Assembly: GCA_012513855.1 (NCBI GenBank)
Contig: JAAZBK010000327.1
Coordinates: 1-35,221, forward strand
Source of the DNA: Acidimicrobiales bacterium
GTDB taxonomy: Bacteria; Actinomycetota; Acidimicrobiia; Acidimicrobiales; Iamiaceae
Direction: 5' to 3'
Length of the DNA stretch: 35,221 bases
Of this stretch, positions 8,909 to 18,008 are shown one piece after another (position 1 is the stretch's first letter; the number at the start of each line of letters is the position of its first letter). The notes beneath the pieces were generated by a model. It was given only the letters and a program-made list of their open reading frames with translations, was not told the DNA's origin and ran no database searches. The position numbers were made by a program, and so were the translations under genes.

Positions 8909-8926
8909 TTGGACCAAGCGGTCTAA
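8909..8926. promoter_or_regulatory. TetR-type operator copy 3, between tetR and the acyl-CoA synthetase gene
   Basis: TTGGACCAAGCGGTCTAA; 16/18 identical to copy 2. Confidence 0.75.
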
Positions 8927-9070
8927 GGAGGCGAGCCGATAGGCGAGCCGACCAGACAAGCATCGTGGGTAAACCGAGGCGCCAGCCGAGGTCCGAACAA
9001 CATCGACGCGACGACGGCTGGACCTGTCCGCTCGAGTCCTAAGAACCGCCCATCCGCGGCGGAGAGGGAG

Positions 9071-10678
9071 ATGCCCGTGTCTGCACCAGGAACCACCAGC
9101 CCGACGTGGTCATCAGCCGAGACGACACCGGCCGACACGCCGTCGACCGGCGGCGACCTGAGCTGGGTGGCGGTGCTGGAGCACCACGCCCATCGGTTCC
9201 CCGACCACGTGATCGCCCGCTGCGGCGACCGGTCGGTCACCTACGCCGAGATGGTCGACTGGAGTTCACGGGTGGCCACGGGCCTGGCCGAGCGTGGCGT
9301 GGTGGCGGGCGACGTGGTGGGCTTGCTCTCCTACAACAGCGCCGAGTTCCTGGCGACGATCTTCGCCGCCAACTCCCTCGGGGCCACGGCCATGCCGGTG
9401 AACTGGCGACTGGCCGCCCCCGAGCTGCGCTACCTGCTGGAGCACTCCGGTGCCCGCGCCTTCGTGTGCGACGGCGAGCTGATCGAGCTCGGCGAAGCCG
9501 CCAGCAGCGGGCTCGACCAGCCCCTGGCGCGGGTGGTCGTGCCCACGCCCGAAACGCAGGAGGCCCCCGGTTGGGACCTCTTCGAGGACCTGGCCGCGTC
9601 GCCACCGCTCGCCGAGCGGCTGCCGGCGCGGGCCGACGACGTGCACCGGCTCATGTACACCTCGGGCACCACCGGCAGGCCCAAGGGCGTGATGATCACC
9701 CACGCCAACCTGGCCTGGAAGAACACTGCCCACGTCGCCGAGTTCGGGTTCACGTCGGCCGACATCGGCCTCGCCTGCGGCCCGCTCTACCACGTGGGTG
9801 CGCTCGACCTGGTCACCACCACGATGATCGCGGTGGGCGCCACCACCCTGATCCATCGCACCTTCGACGCCGCCGCGGTGATCGACGAGATCGAGCGATC
9901 CAAGGTCTCCCTGGTCTGGATGGCGCCCGCCATGTTGCGGGCGGTGCTCGACGAGCCGGGCGTCGACGAACGTGACCTGTCGTCGGTCCGGGTGATCATC
10001 GCGGGCGGCGAGAAGCTGCCGATCCCCTTCATCGACCGCTTGGAGCGCACCTTCCCGTCGGCGTGGCTGGCCGACGCCTACGGGCTCACCGAGACGGTCT
10101 CGGGAGACACGTTCCTCGACCGGGCCAACGTGCGGGCCAAGCTCGGCAGCGTGGGCCGGGCCTGCCTGTACCTCGACCTGGAGATCTGGGACGAGACCGG
10201 AAGCCCGGTGCCGCCCGGCGAGAAGGGCGAGGTGGTGCTGCGGGGGCCGAAGGTGTTCGCCGGCTACTGGCGAGACCCCGACGCCACGGCCCGTGCGTTC
10301 GCCGGCGGTTGGTTCCACACCGGCGACGTGGGCATCGAGGACGACGACGGCTACGTCTACATCGTCGACCGCCTCAAGGACATGATCATCTCGGGCGGGG
10401 AGAACATCGCCGGTTCCGAGGTCGAGCGGGTTCTGTACGAGCACCCCGCTGTCCTGGAGGCGGCGGTGGTGGGCCGGTCCCACGAGCGGTGGGGCGAGGT
10501 GCCGGTGGCCCACGTGGTGGTGCGACCGGGGTCGGAGGTGTCGGCCGATGAGCTGATCGAGCACTGCCGGGGACAGCTCGCCAAGTTCAAGGTGCCCGCC
10601 GCGGTCGAGTTCCTCGACGCGCTGCCCCGCAATCCGTCGGGCAAGGTCCTCAAGCGAGAGCTGCGGGCAGGCTCGTGA
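9071..10678 (+). CDS. AMP-dependent acyl-CoA synthetase/ligase
   Basis: YTSGTTGRPKGVMITHANL, ADAYGLTET, GWFHTGDVG, DRLKDMIISGGENI, C-terminal NPSGKVLKRELR; SD GGAGAGGGAG directly before ATG. Confidence 0.93.
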   Translation: MPVSAPGTTSPTWSSAETTPADTPSTGGDLSWVAVLEHHAHRFPDHVIARCGDRSVTYAEMVDWSSRVATGLAERGVVAGDVVGLLSYNSAEFLATIFAANSLGATAMPVNWRLAAPELRYLLEHSGARAFVCDGELIELGEAASSGLDQPLARVVVPTPETQEAPGWDLFEDLAASPPLAERLPARADDVHRLMYTSGTTGRPKGVMITHANLAWKNTAHVAEFGFTSADIGLACGPLYHVGALDLVTTTMIAVGATTLIHRTFDAAAVIDEIERSKVSLVWMAPAMLRAVLDEPGVDERDLSSVRVIIAGGEKLPIPFIDRLERTFPSAWLADAYGLTETVSGDTFLDRANVRAKLGSVGRACLYLDLEIWDETGSPVPPGEKGEVVLRGPKVFAGYWRDPDATARAFAGGWFHTGDVGIEDDDGYVYIVDRLKDMIISGGENIAGSEVERVLYEHPAVLEAAVVGRSHERWGEVPVAHVVVRPGSEVSADELIEHCRGQLAKFKVPAAVEFLDALPRNPSGKVLKRELRAGS

Positions 10679-10688
10679 GGGTGTCGTC

Positions 10689-11609
10689 GTGACCGGATCG
10701 AGGGTGGCGATGCTGTACCACCCCAGCCACCACGTGCCCGATCTCGACGAGGCCGAGGAGTTCTTCGCCCGGGTGTTCGGCCGCTCCAGCACCCGGCTGT
10801 CGACGCTCTCGGACCGTGAGCCACCGGAGGGCTGGTCGAACGACTACGCCACGTTCACCCCCATCGCTGACCTGCTGTTCGACAGCATCGATCCCCGCCG
10901 CTACCAGGTGGCCGGGCGGCACCTGTACGAACCCGTCGATGAGCCACAGCTGAAGGGAATGGGCTGGTACGTCGACGATCCGGTCGAGCTCTACCGGTCG
11001 CTGATCGGTGCGGGGTACGTCCTCGTCGACCAGATGGGGGCTCGGGTCGACGGCGACGATCCGCCCACGGCCGCCGGTGCCCGCATGCCCCTGTTCTTCA
11101 CATCGCCTCACGACGCCGGGTTGCGCCACGAGCTCCTGCCCCGAATCCCGTTCCCGCTCGACCACCGCCTCGCCGAGGGCTGGACGCCCGGCGTGGTCGA
11201 CCCCGCCGATCCGCTCGGCATCGTCTGCTGCGCCCACCACACCATCCGCACCACCCAGCCCGACCGGGCGCTGCGCCTCCTGGTCGAACTCCTCGGCGGA
11301 ACCGTCGTCCACCAGGGACACGACGACCTGCTCGACGCCAGGGCCACCTACGTGCACCTGGCTGACACCATCATCGAGCTGGTGGAGGACGACGACGCGG
11401 TGGCGGAGGGTCACGACCTCTACACGTCGATCGCGTTCCAGGTGGTCGACGTCGACCGCGCTGCAGCTCACCTGGAGGCGAACGGGGTCCACCTGTCGGC
11501 TCGCACCGAACGATCCCTGATCACCGTCCCGCAGACCAGCCTCGGCATCGCTTGGCGCCTCGCCGATGGCCCTGTCCCCGGCGACCCACGGCCCCTCCCG
11601 CGGCCGTGA
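10689..11609 (+). CDS. VOC (glyoxalase/bleomycin resistance) superfamily protein
   Basis: 306 aa with two beta-alpha-beta modules (YHPSHHVPDLDEAEEFFARVFG..., ...CCAHHTIRTTQPDRALRLLVELLGG...ADTIIELVE). Confidence 0.72.
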   Translation: MTGSRVAMLYHPSHHVPDLDEAEEFFARVFGRSSTRLSTLSDREPPEGWSNDYATFTPIADLLFDSIDPRRYQVAGRHLYEPVDEPQLKGMGWYVDDPVELYRSLIGAGYVLVDQMGARVDGDDPPTAAGARMPLFFTSPHDAGLRHELLPRIPFPLDHRLAEGWTPGVVDPADPLGIVCCAHHTIRTTQPDRALRLLVELLGGTVVHQGHDDLLDARATYVHLADTIIELVEDDDAVAEGHDLYTSIAFQVVDVDRAAAHLEANGVHLSARTERSLITVPQTSLGIAWRLADGPVPGDPRPLPRP

Positions 11610-11729
11610 GCCTCCCGGGCCGGTGCGAGCCGGTCCGGTCTCCATCGGAGCGTTCTGCCGCTGGCCCACTCCCGCCGGCGGGGCGGGTACCTTGTCGGCC
11701 ACCATCGTCGACGACAGGACACCCACTCG

Positions 11730-12572
11730 ATGTCGAGACCGCTTCCGGCGAACCTGAAGGACCTCTACGGGGTCATGACCCCGGAGTCCGCAGCGCAGAT
11801 GTACGGGGGTGGCTCGCTGGTGATCGACGGCGTGGAGTTCGTGTCGGGCTATGCACCCGACTCGACCCCGGACCGCTTCTACATCGTCAAGTCGGCCGAG
11901 CTGATCGCCATGTACCGGGAGTTCCTCGACGCGGTGCGCCCGGCCCGCGTGTTCGAGCTCGGCATCGCCGAGGGCGGCAGCGTGGCGCTGCTCGCCCTGA
12001 TGTCCTACGTCGAGCAGCTGGTGGCGATCGACAACGAACCCAACCGACTGCCGGCCCTCGACGACTTCATCGGGGCCCGAGGTCTGGAGGGATCGGTGTC
12101 GGCGCACTACGGGATCGATCAGGCCGACGGGGCGACCCTGGCGGGCCTGGTCGAGCGCCACTTCGACCACGGCGAGGTCGACCTGGTGATCGACGACGCG
12201 TCGCACGTGTACGACCTGAGCGTGGCCTCGTTCGAGGCGCTCTTCCCCCGCTTGGCCCCCGGCGGCTGGTACCTGCTCGAGGACTGGGCGCAACCGCTGA
12301 AGTTCGCGGCCGCGGTGGTCAGGGCCTCCACGGACGACGCTGGTCCTCCCGCCGATGCACCCGACCTGCCGGTGCCGCTCAGCCGGCTGGGATTGGAGCT
12401 CACCATCGCTACGTGCACCGCGAGCGGCGTGGTCGACCGCGTGATGGTCAACCACGAGTTCATCGCCGCCCGCCGCGGGCCCGAGCCCGTCGATCCGGCA
12501 TCGTTCCGGCTCGCCGACCTCACCGCCGGCCCGGTGCCGGGGTTCCTGGCCGAAGGAGCCGGCCGGGCCTGA
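11730..12572 (+). CDS. Class I SAM-dependent methyltransferase-like protein
   Basis: RVFELGIAEGGSVALLALM...VAIDNEP...LVIDDASHVYDLSVASFEALFPRLAPGGWYLLEDW. Confidence 0.7.
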   Translation: MSRPLPANLKDLYGVMTPESAAQMYGGGSLVIDGVEFVSGYAPDSTPDRFYIVKSAELIAMYREFLDAVRPARVFELGIAEGGSVALLALMSYVEQLVAIDNEPNRLPALDDFIGARGLEGSVSAHYGIDQADGATLAGLVERHFDHGEVDLVIDDASHVYDLSVASFEALFPRLAPGGWYLLEDWAQPLKFAAAVVRASTDDAGPPADAPDLPVPLSRLGLELTIATCTASGVVDRVMVNHEFIAARRGPEPVDPASFRLADLTAGPVPGFLAEGAGRA

Positions 12573-12621
12573 TCCTGCTGGCGCGTGGCCGGTTGGTCGC
12601 CGTCGATCAGGGGCGGCCCGG
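12563..12621. terminator. Possible bidirectional terminator between convergent genes
   Basis: CCGGGCC-TGATC (12563-12574) pairs with GATCA (12605-12609) ... GGCCCGG (12615-12621), with a 5-nt bulge. Confidence 0.35.
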
Positions 12622-12623
12622 TA

Positions 12624-13130
12624 TCAGCGGGGGACCCAACCCTCTTCGTGCCAGTAGGTGAGCAGCGATGGCAGGGGAGCGGGCCACGTCTCGATGTAGG
12701 TGACGCCCTCGCTGCCGGCGGTCATGGTGTAGGGCGTGCCGGCCCGGCTGATGAAGTACTCGCCGGGGCCGATGCGCACGGTGTGGGGGTGGGGGCCGCC
12801 CTGGGACTCGGCGCCGTGGGAGATGTGGTACTCGCCCTTCAGCACGATGACCATCTCGTCGAGGCTGTGGTGGTGGCGGGGCACCACGAAGTCGCCCCGG
12901 ACCCGCAGCGGGTTGCGGTTGAACCGGAAGATCCGGATCGGCTTGCGGGTCATCCACATGGCACCGTCGAAGGTGGCGGCGAAGTCGACCGGAGCGTCGG
13001 TGAGCGGCCGCCCGTCGTGCCAGAAGTAGGTGGGGTTGTCCTGCTGGTCGAGGGCGAGCGGAACCCAGTCCTCGTCGTCGAGCAGGTCGGCAACCACGAT
13101 CCCCATCGGGTGGATCATGGCGCACCCCAC
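12624..13130 (-). CDS. Cupin-domain dioxygenase-like protein (3-hydroxyanthranilate dioxygenase-like fold)
   Basis: PRHHHSLDEMVIVLKGEYHI...IGPGEYFISRAGTPYTMTAGSEGVTYIETW. Confidence 0.75.
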   Translation of the reverse strand: MGCAMIHPMGIVVADLLDDEDWVPLALDQQDNPTYFWHDGRPLTDAPVDFAATFDGAMWMTRKPIRIFRFNRNPLRVRGDFVVPRHHHSLDEMVIVLKGEYHISHGAESQGGPHPHTVRIGPGEYFISRAGTPYTMTAGSEGVTYIETWPAPLPSLLTYWHEEGWVPR

Positions 13131-13217
13131 CGAACCCGGCCACGACCCGTCCCGTCCGCCGGGACGTGGGACCTACGACCCTCGACACCACCGCGGGACG
13201 CAGGCAGAGTGCGACCC

Positions 13218-13667
13218 GTGCCCATCGAGTTCCTGGACATCCTCGCCGACGACGGCTGGGTCGCCCGTCCGGTCGATCCGGCTGCGCCGGACGCTCTGTG
13301 GAGCGAGGGCGGGTCTCTCGCCGACGCGCCGGTCGACGTGGCCGCCACCTTCGCGGGCCGGTCGGTCTCGACCGCCATGGACCCGACGTTCGCGCTCGAC
13401 GGGATCCGCCTGGCGCCCGGCTTCGCCATCCCGCGGCACCGCCACGACCAGCAGGTCCTGCGCATCGTCTTCGGTGGCACCCTCGAGGTGCGGTCCGACG
13501 ACGAGGTCGCCCAGCTCCGCGCCGGTCAGTTCTGCGTGATCGACGCCGGCACCGTGCACTCCGTGGTGGCCGGTCCCGACGGCGCCACCTACACCGAGTC
13601 CTGGCACCTGGAGGCCCCACCCGTGCAGACCACCTGGCATCCGGACCCCGCGTGGGTCACGCCATGA
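13218..13667 (+). CDS. Cupin-domain protein, paralogue of the 12624-13130 gene
   Basis: GTG start VPIEFLDILADDGWVARPVD...PRHRHDQQVLRIVFGGTLEV...AGQFCVIDAGTVHSVVAGPDGATYTESWH; stop overlaps the next ATG. Confidence 0.75.
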   Translation: MPIEFLDILADDGWVARPVDPAAPDALWSEGGSLADAPVDVAATFAGRSVSTAMDPTFALDGIRLAPGFAIPRHRHDQQVLRIVFGGTLEVRSDDEVAQLRAGQFCVIDAGTVHSVVAGPDGATYTESWHLEAPPVQTTWHPDPAWVTP

Positions 13668-15289
13668 CCGCGCCCGGCCCTACAGGCATCGAAGCGGTGG
13701 ACCCTGCAAACCCGGGGGAGCGCTTCGACGTCATCGTGGTGGGCACCGGCGGTGGGTTGATCGGCGCCTTCGCCGCCGCCAGCCGCGGCCTGCGCACCCT
13801 GGTGATCGAGAAGGCGTCCCACGTGGGCGGTACCACCGCCTACTCCGGGGCCGGGATCTGGCTGCCGGGCAACCCCGCGATCCTGCGCGCCGGGCTCGAC
13901 GACTCCCCGGAAGCAGCACGTCCCTACCTCGACGAGATCATCGGCGACAGCGCCCCGGTCGAGCTCCGCGAGGCCTACCTCCACGCTGGCCCACCGATGA
14001 TCGAGGAGCTGGAGAAGGATCCGTCGTTCGGCGAGTTCTTCTGGCGCAGCATCCCCGAGTACTACGCGGGCCGTCCCGGCTTCTCCAAGGCCGGCCGGAC
14101 CATCTTCCCGAGGGACCTGCCGCGCGCCGAACTGGGCGACCTGGAGCCGTTGGTTCGCCGCCCGTTGTGGACAGAGCGGTGGGGTACCCCCGAGGGCGAC
14201 GTCATGGTGGGCGGTCAGGCGTTCGCCGGCCGGGCCCTGGCCGCGGTGATGGGCACCGGCAACGTCACGCTGTTGACGTCGACGGCTCTCGAATCACTGG
14301 TGGTCGAGGACGGCCGGGTGGTCGGCGTCGATGCCGTCCGCAGCGGTGAACCGGTGCGCTTCCTGGCCGACCGTGGCGTCCTCCTGGCCGCTGGCGGGTA
14401 CGACCACAACGCAGAGATCCGACTCGAGCACCAGGCCCCCCTGGACGGCGAGTGGTCGTCGGGCGTACCCGAGAACACCGGCGACGCGCTCAGCGCCGCG
14501 GTGGCGGTGGGGGCCGACACGGCCCTGCTCGACGAGGCCTGGTACGCCCCCGGCGTGGTCACGCCGGTGGGTGGCCCGGTCTTCTACACCATGGTGTGGG
14601 GTGGGGTCTGGGTGAACTCCGCGGGCGAGCGGTTCATGAACGAGCGCCTGCCCTACGACCGCGCGGGCCACGAGCTGATGCGCCTCCACGGCGTCGACGG
14701 CAACGACACCATCCCGGCCCACTGGGTGTTCGACCAGCGCCAGGTCGACGCCAAGGCGTTCACCTTCCTGCCGGTCGACCCGCAGGTGCCCGACTGGTTC
14801 GACGTCGACCGCTGGGTCGAGGCCGGCGCCCTGGTCAAGGCCGACACGTTGGAGGACCTGGCCGATCGGATCGGAGTGCCCGCCGAGAACCTGGCCGCCA
14901 CCGTCGACCGCTACAACGGGTTCGCCCTCGCAGGCGTCGATGAGGACTTCCACCGTGGCGAATCGCCGTGGGACCGCGTGATCGCCGGGGTCGTCAAGCC
15001 GCACACCGACGGACCCAACAAGTGCCTCGGCGTGCTCGACCAGGCCCCCTACTACGCGGTGAAGGTGGTGGTGACAGACCTGGGCACCAAGGGAGGCGTG
15101 CGCACCGACGCCAACGGCAGGGTGTTGCGGTCCGACGATTCGGTGATCGAGGGCCTCTACGCGTCGGGCAACACCATGGCCCCCGCGCTCGGACGCATCT
15201 ACCCCGGGGCCGGTGGACCGATCGGCTCGGCCATGGTCTTCAGCTGGCTCGCCGCGCTCGACATGGCCGGCGAGACCTTCCAGGCCTGA
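13664..15289 (+). CDS. FAD-binding dehydrogenase, 3-ketosteroid-delta1-dehydrogenase/fumarate-reductase-like
   Basis: FDVIVVGTGGGLIGAFAAASRGLRTLVIEKASHVGGTTAYSGAGIWLPGN...; C-terminal GLYASGNTMAPALGRIYPGAGGPIGSAMVFSW. ATGA coupling to the cupin. Confidence 0.88.
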   Translation: MTAPGPTGIEAVDPANPGERFDVIVVGTGGGLIGAFAAASRGLRTLVIEKASHVGGTTAYSGAGIWLPGNPAILRAGLDDSPEAARPYLDEIIGDSAPVELREAYLHAGPPMIEELEKDPSFGEFFWRSIPEYYAGRPGFSKAGRTIFPRDLPRAELGDLEPLVRRPLWTERWGTPEGDVMVGGQAFAGRALAAVMGTGNVTLLTSTALESLVVEDGRVVGVDAVRSGEPVRFLADRGVLLAAGGYDHNAEIRLEHQAPLDGEWSSGVPENTGDALSAAVAVGADTALLDEAWYAPGVVTPVGGPVFYTMVWGGVWVNSAGERFMNERLPYDRAGHELMRLHGVDGNDTIPAHWVFDQRQVDAKAFTFLPVDPQVPDWFDVDRWVEAGALVKADTLEDLADRIGVPAENLAATVDRYNGFALAGVDEDFHRGESPWDRVIAGVVKPHTDGPNKCLGVLDQAPYYAVKVVVTDLGTKGGVRTDANGRVLRSDDSVIEGLYASGNTMAPALGRIYPGAGGPIGSAMVFSWLAALDMAGETFQA

Positions 15290-15304
15290 GATCGGCCGCA
15301 AAGC

Positions 15305-15335
15305 CTGACCTCCCCGGTGGGGATCCGGAGGTCAG
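15305..15335. terminator. Hairpin after the KstD-like gene (terminator or 5' element of the lipoprotein gene)
   Basis: CTGACCTCC-CCGGTGGGGATCC-GGAGGTCAG, perfect 9-bp arms. Confidence 0.5.
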
Positions 15336-15348
15336 TTAGCGTTCTCGC

Positions 15349-15939
15349 ATGGCGATGAGACGTGAGATCAGCACGGTCCTGGTGGTAGCGGCACTGGCCC
15401 TGGCGGGCTGCAGCGACGGAGGAGGAGACGACGATGCCGCACCCGATGCCTCCGACGGCTCTGAGCAGACCGTCGACGACGGCACCGAGACCCCGTCCGA
15501 CGCGGATGGCGGCGGCGATGTGAGCGAGGTCGATGCGGGCGACACCGATGCCGGCGAGGTCGATGGCGGCGAGGTCGACTGTGCAGCCATGGAGGCGGCC
15601 CTGTCGGAGTTCACCAGCGTCCAGTTGCTCGCCCAGATCCGGGACCCCGGCTCGATCGAGACGCTGAAGCTTGGTTCGCTGACCGTTGTCGAGCTCGACG
15701 CCCTCGAGCAGGCCCTCACCGAACTGGAGGTGCTCGACGGCTACTCCAACGACATGGGCGATCCCGCCGAGGCCATCGACAACCTGCAGGCAGCGGTGGC
15801 CGAGGCCCGAGGTCTGTTCGAGGCCGACCCCGTCACCCAGGAAGCGATCGACGCCTACAACGAGAGCATCGGGACCTTGGCGGAGTTCCTCGGCAACCAG
15901 GTGCCAATCAGCGCGGCGCTCGACGAGGCCGGCTGCTGA
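15349..15939 (+). CDS. Small acidic lipoprotein
   Basis: Signal peptide and lipobox LALAGC, then Asp/Gly/Glu-rich linker (DAGDTDAGEVDGGEVD) and a helical domain. Confidence 0.75.
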   Translation: MAMRREISTVLVVAALALAGCSDGGGDDDAAPDASDGSEQTVDDGTETPSDADGGGDVSEVDAGDTDAGEVDGGEVDCAAMEAALSEFTSVQLLAQIRDPGSIETLKLGSLTVVELDALEQALTELEVLDGYSNDMGDPAEAIDNLQAAVAEARGLFEADPVTQEAIDAYNESIGTLAEFLGNQVPISAALDEAGC

Positions 15940-15969
15940 TCCCGCCGTCGATCGGTCCCTCGGCCAGCG

Positions 15970-16995
15970 CTACCTGGCGGCCTCGGCCAGACCGACCGCG
16001 ATCTCGATGATCTGGTCCTCCTGGCCGCCCACGAGGCCGCGCTCGCCGCAGGCCAACAGGATGTCGGCGCCCGAGACGCCGTAACGATCTGCTGCCCGGT
16101 AGGCGTGGCGCAGGAACGAGGAGTACACGCCCGCGTAGCCCATGATCAGCGCCAGCCGGTCGAGCTTGGCCTCGCCGTCCATGATCGGGTGGACCACGTC
16201 CTCGGCCACGTCGAACATCTCCAGCACGTCGATGCCGGTGCGGATTCCGAGTCGCTCGCACACGGCAGCGAACGCCTCGGTGGGCGTGTTGCCGGCACCG
16301 GCACCGAACCGGCGGGTGCACGCGTCGATCTGCACCGCCCCGGCGCGGATCGCGTAGAGCGAGTTGGCGATGCCGAGCGCCAGGTTCTCGTGACCGTGGA
16401 AGCCCACCTGAGCGTCGTCGCCCAGCTCGGCCACCACCGCCGATACGCGATCGCTGACCTCCTCGAGGATCATCGCCCCCGCGGAATCGACCACGTACAC
16501 GCACTGGCAACCCGAGTCGGCCATGATCCGGGCCTGTTCGGCCAGCAGTTCCGGTGGCTGGGAGTGGGCCATCATCAAGAACCCCACCGTCTCCAGACCC
16601 TTCTCGCGGGCCAGGCCGAAGTGCTGGACGGCGATGTCGGCCTCGGTGCAGTGGGTGGCGATGCGGATCACCGAGGCGCCCAGGTCGGCCACCGCGGTGA
16701 TGTCCTCCTTGGTGCCCAGCCCCGGCAGCATGAGCGCGGCGATCTTGGCGCGGGTGGCGGTCTCCACCGCCGCGGCGATCAGCACCCGCTCGTCCTCGAG
16801 GCCGAAGCCGTAGTTGAACGACGATCCGCCCAACCCGTCGCCGTGGGTCACCTCGATCACGGGGACCCCGGCGCGGTCCAGTCCGCCGACGACGTCGCGC
16901 ACCATCTGGGTCGTGAACTGGTGGCCCTTGGCGTGGGAGCCGTCGCGGAGCGACGAGTCGGTGACCCTGATGTCGAGCTCTTCGGAGTACGGCAT
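15970..16995 (-). CDS. 4-hydroxy-2-oxovalerate aldolase (DmpG/HsaF family)
   Basis: [20 protein letters not shown]...[17 protein letters not shown]...[14 protein letters not shown]...; 1-nt overlap with the acetaldehyde dehydrogenase gene. Confidence 0.93.
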   Translation of the reverse strand: MPYSEELDIRVTDSSLRDGSHAKGHQFTTQMVRDVVGGLDRAGVPVIEVTHGDGLGGSSFNYGFGLEDERVLIAAAVETATRAKIAALMLPGLGTKEDITAVADLGASVIRIATHCTEADIAVQHFGLAREKGLETVGFLMMAHSQPPELLAEQARIMADSGCQCVYVVDSAGAMILEEVSDRVSAVVAELGDDAQVGFHGHENLALGIANSLYAIRAGAVQIDACTRRFGAGAGNTPTEAFAAVCERLGIRTGIDVLEMFDVAEDVVHPIMDGEAKLDRLALIMGYAGVYSSFLRHAYRAADRYGVSGADILLACGERGLVGGQEDQIIEIAVGLAEAAR

Positions 16996-17906
16996 CAGAC
17001 GGTGACCTCGGTGGTGGCGGGCGACTTGGCGATGTGGCGGGCGATCTCCTCGCCGACCTTGGTGGCCGCCGCCGTCATGATGTCGAGGTTGCCGGAGTAC
17101 GGAGGGAGGTAGTCGCCCGCCCCCTCGACCTCGATGAAGATCGTGACCCGGGCCGGTCGGCCCTTCTCGGCGGGGTCGAACTGGGGACGCTGGCGCAGCC
17201 GGTAGCCGGGGACGTACTGCGCCACCCCGGATGCCACGTCGTCGATGGATGCCTCGATGGCCGCGTGGTCTGCGTCGTCGGGGATCTGGCAGTAGATCGT
17301 GTCGCGCATGATCAGCGGCGGCTCGGCCGGGTTGAGGATGATGATTGCCTTGCCCCGCTCCGCTCCGCCGAGCACCTCGACGGCCGACGACGTGGTGCGG
17401 GTGAACTCGTCGATGTTGGCTCGGGTGCCCGGGCCCGCCGACTTGGAGGCCACCGTGGCCACGATCTCGGCGTAGGGCACGTCGACCACCCGGGAGACGG
17501 CGTGGACCATCGGGATGGTGGCCTGTCCGCCGCAGGTGACCATGTTGACGTTCATCTCGTCGATGTGCTCGGTGAGGTTCACCACCGGGATCGTGTACGG
17601 GCCGATGGCCGCTGGCGTCAGGTCGACGGCTCGGATGCCGGCCTCCTGGTAGCGGGGGGCGTTGGCGACGTGGGCGTAGGCCGACGTGGCCTCGAAGACG
17701 ATGTCGGGTAGCTCGCCGTGGTCGAACATCCAGTCGACTCCCTGGTCGACGGCCTCCACCCCGTGCTCACGGGCGATGGCCAGCCCCTCGCTGCGGGGGT
17801 CTATGCCGACCATGTAGCGGAGTTCGAGATCGGTCGAGCGGAGGAGCTTGAACATCAGGTCGGTGCCGATGTTCCCAGTTCCGACGATGGCGGCTGTCGG
17901 CTTCAT
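16995..17906 (-). CDS. Acetaldehyde dehydrogenase (acylating), DmpF/HsaG family
   Basis: [20 protein letters not shown]...[20 protein letters not shown]...[14 protein letters not shown]. Confidence 0.94.
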   Translation of the reverse strand: MKPTAAIVGTGNIGTDLMFKLLRSTDLELRYMVGIDPRSEGLAIAREHGVEAVDQGVDWMFDHGELPDIVFEATSAYAHVANAPRYQEAGIRAVDLTPAAIGPYTIPVVNLTEHIDEMNVNMVTCGGQATIPMVHAVSRVVDVPYAEIVATVASKSAGPGTRANIDEFTRTTSSAVEVLGGAERGKAIIILNPAEPPLIMRDTIYCQIPDDADHAAIEASIDDVASGVAQYVPGYRLRQRPQFDPAEKGRPARVTIFIEVEGAGDYLPPYSGNLDIMTAAATKVGEEIARHIAKSPATTEVTV

Positions 17907-18008
17907 GGATCCATCGTGCAGCTTTGCGTTGTGTGGTGCGACAACCGCATCCCACCCGGCGAGACGAGGTCAGGCTGGGTCCATGGGCCGCTGGTACCTT
18001 CGCCGGCG

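Noticed and set aside
10650-12455. 601-aa minus-strand ORF
   Set aside because: Antisense to VOC and methyltransferase genes and crosses their intergenic region; composition is shadow-like.
15222-15236. GGACCGATCGG resembling a TetR operator half
   Set aside because: Inside the KstD-like coding sequence and lacks the second half-site (reads GGCTC).
15948-15960. CGATCGGTCC half-operator between lipoprotein and aldolase genes
   Set aside because: Only one half-site, located between convergent 3' ends, no promoter context.
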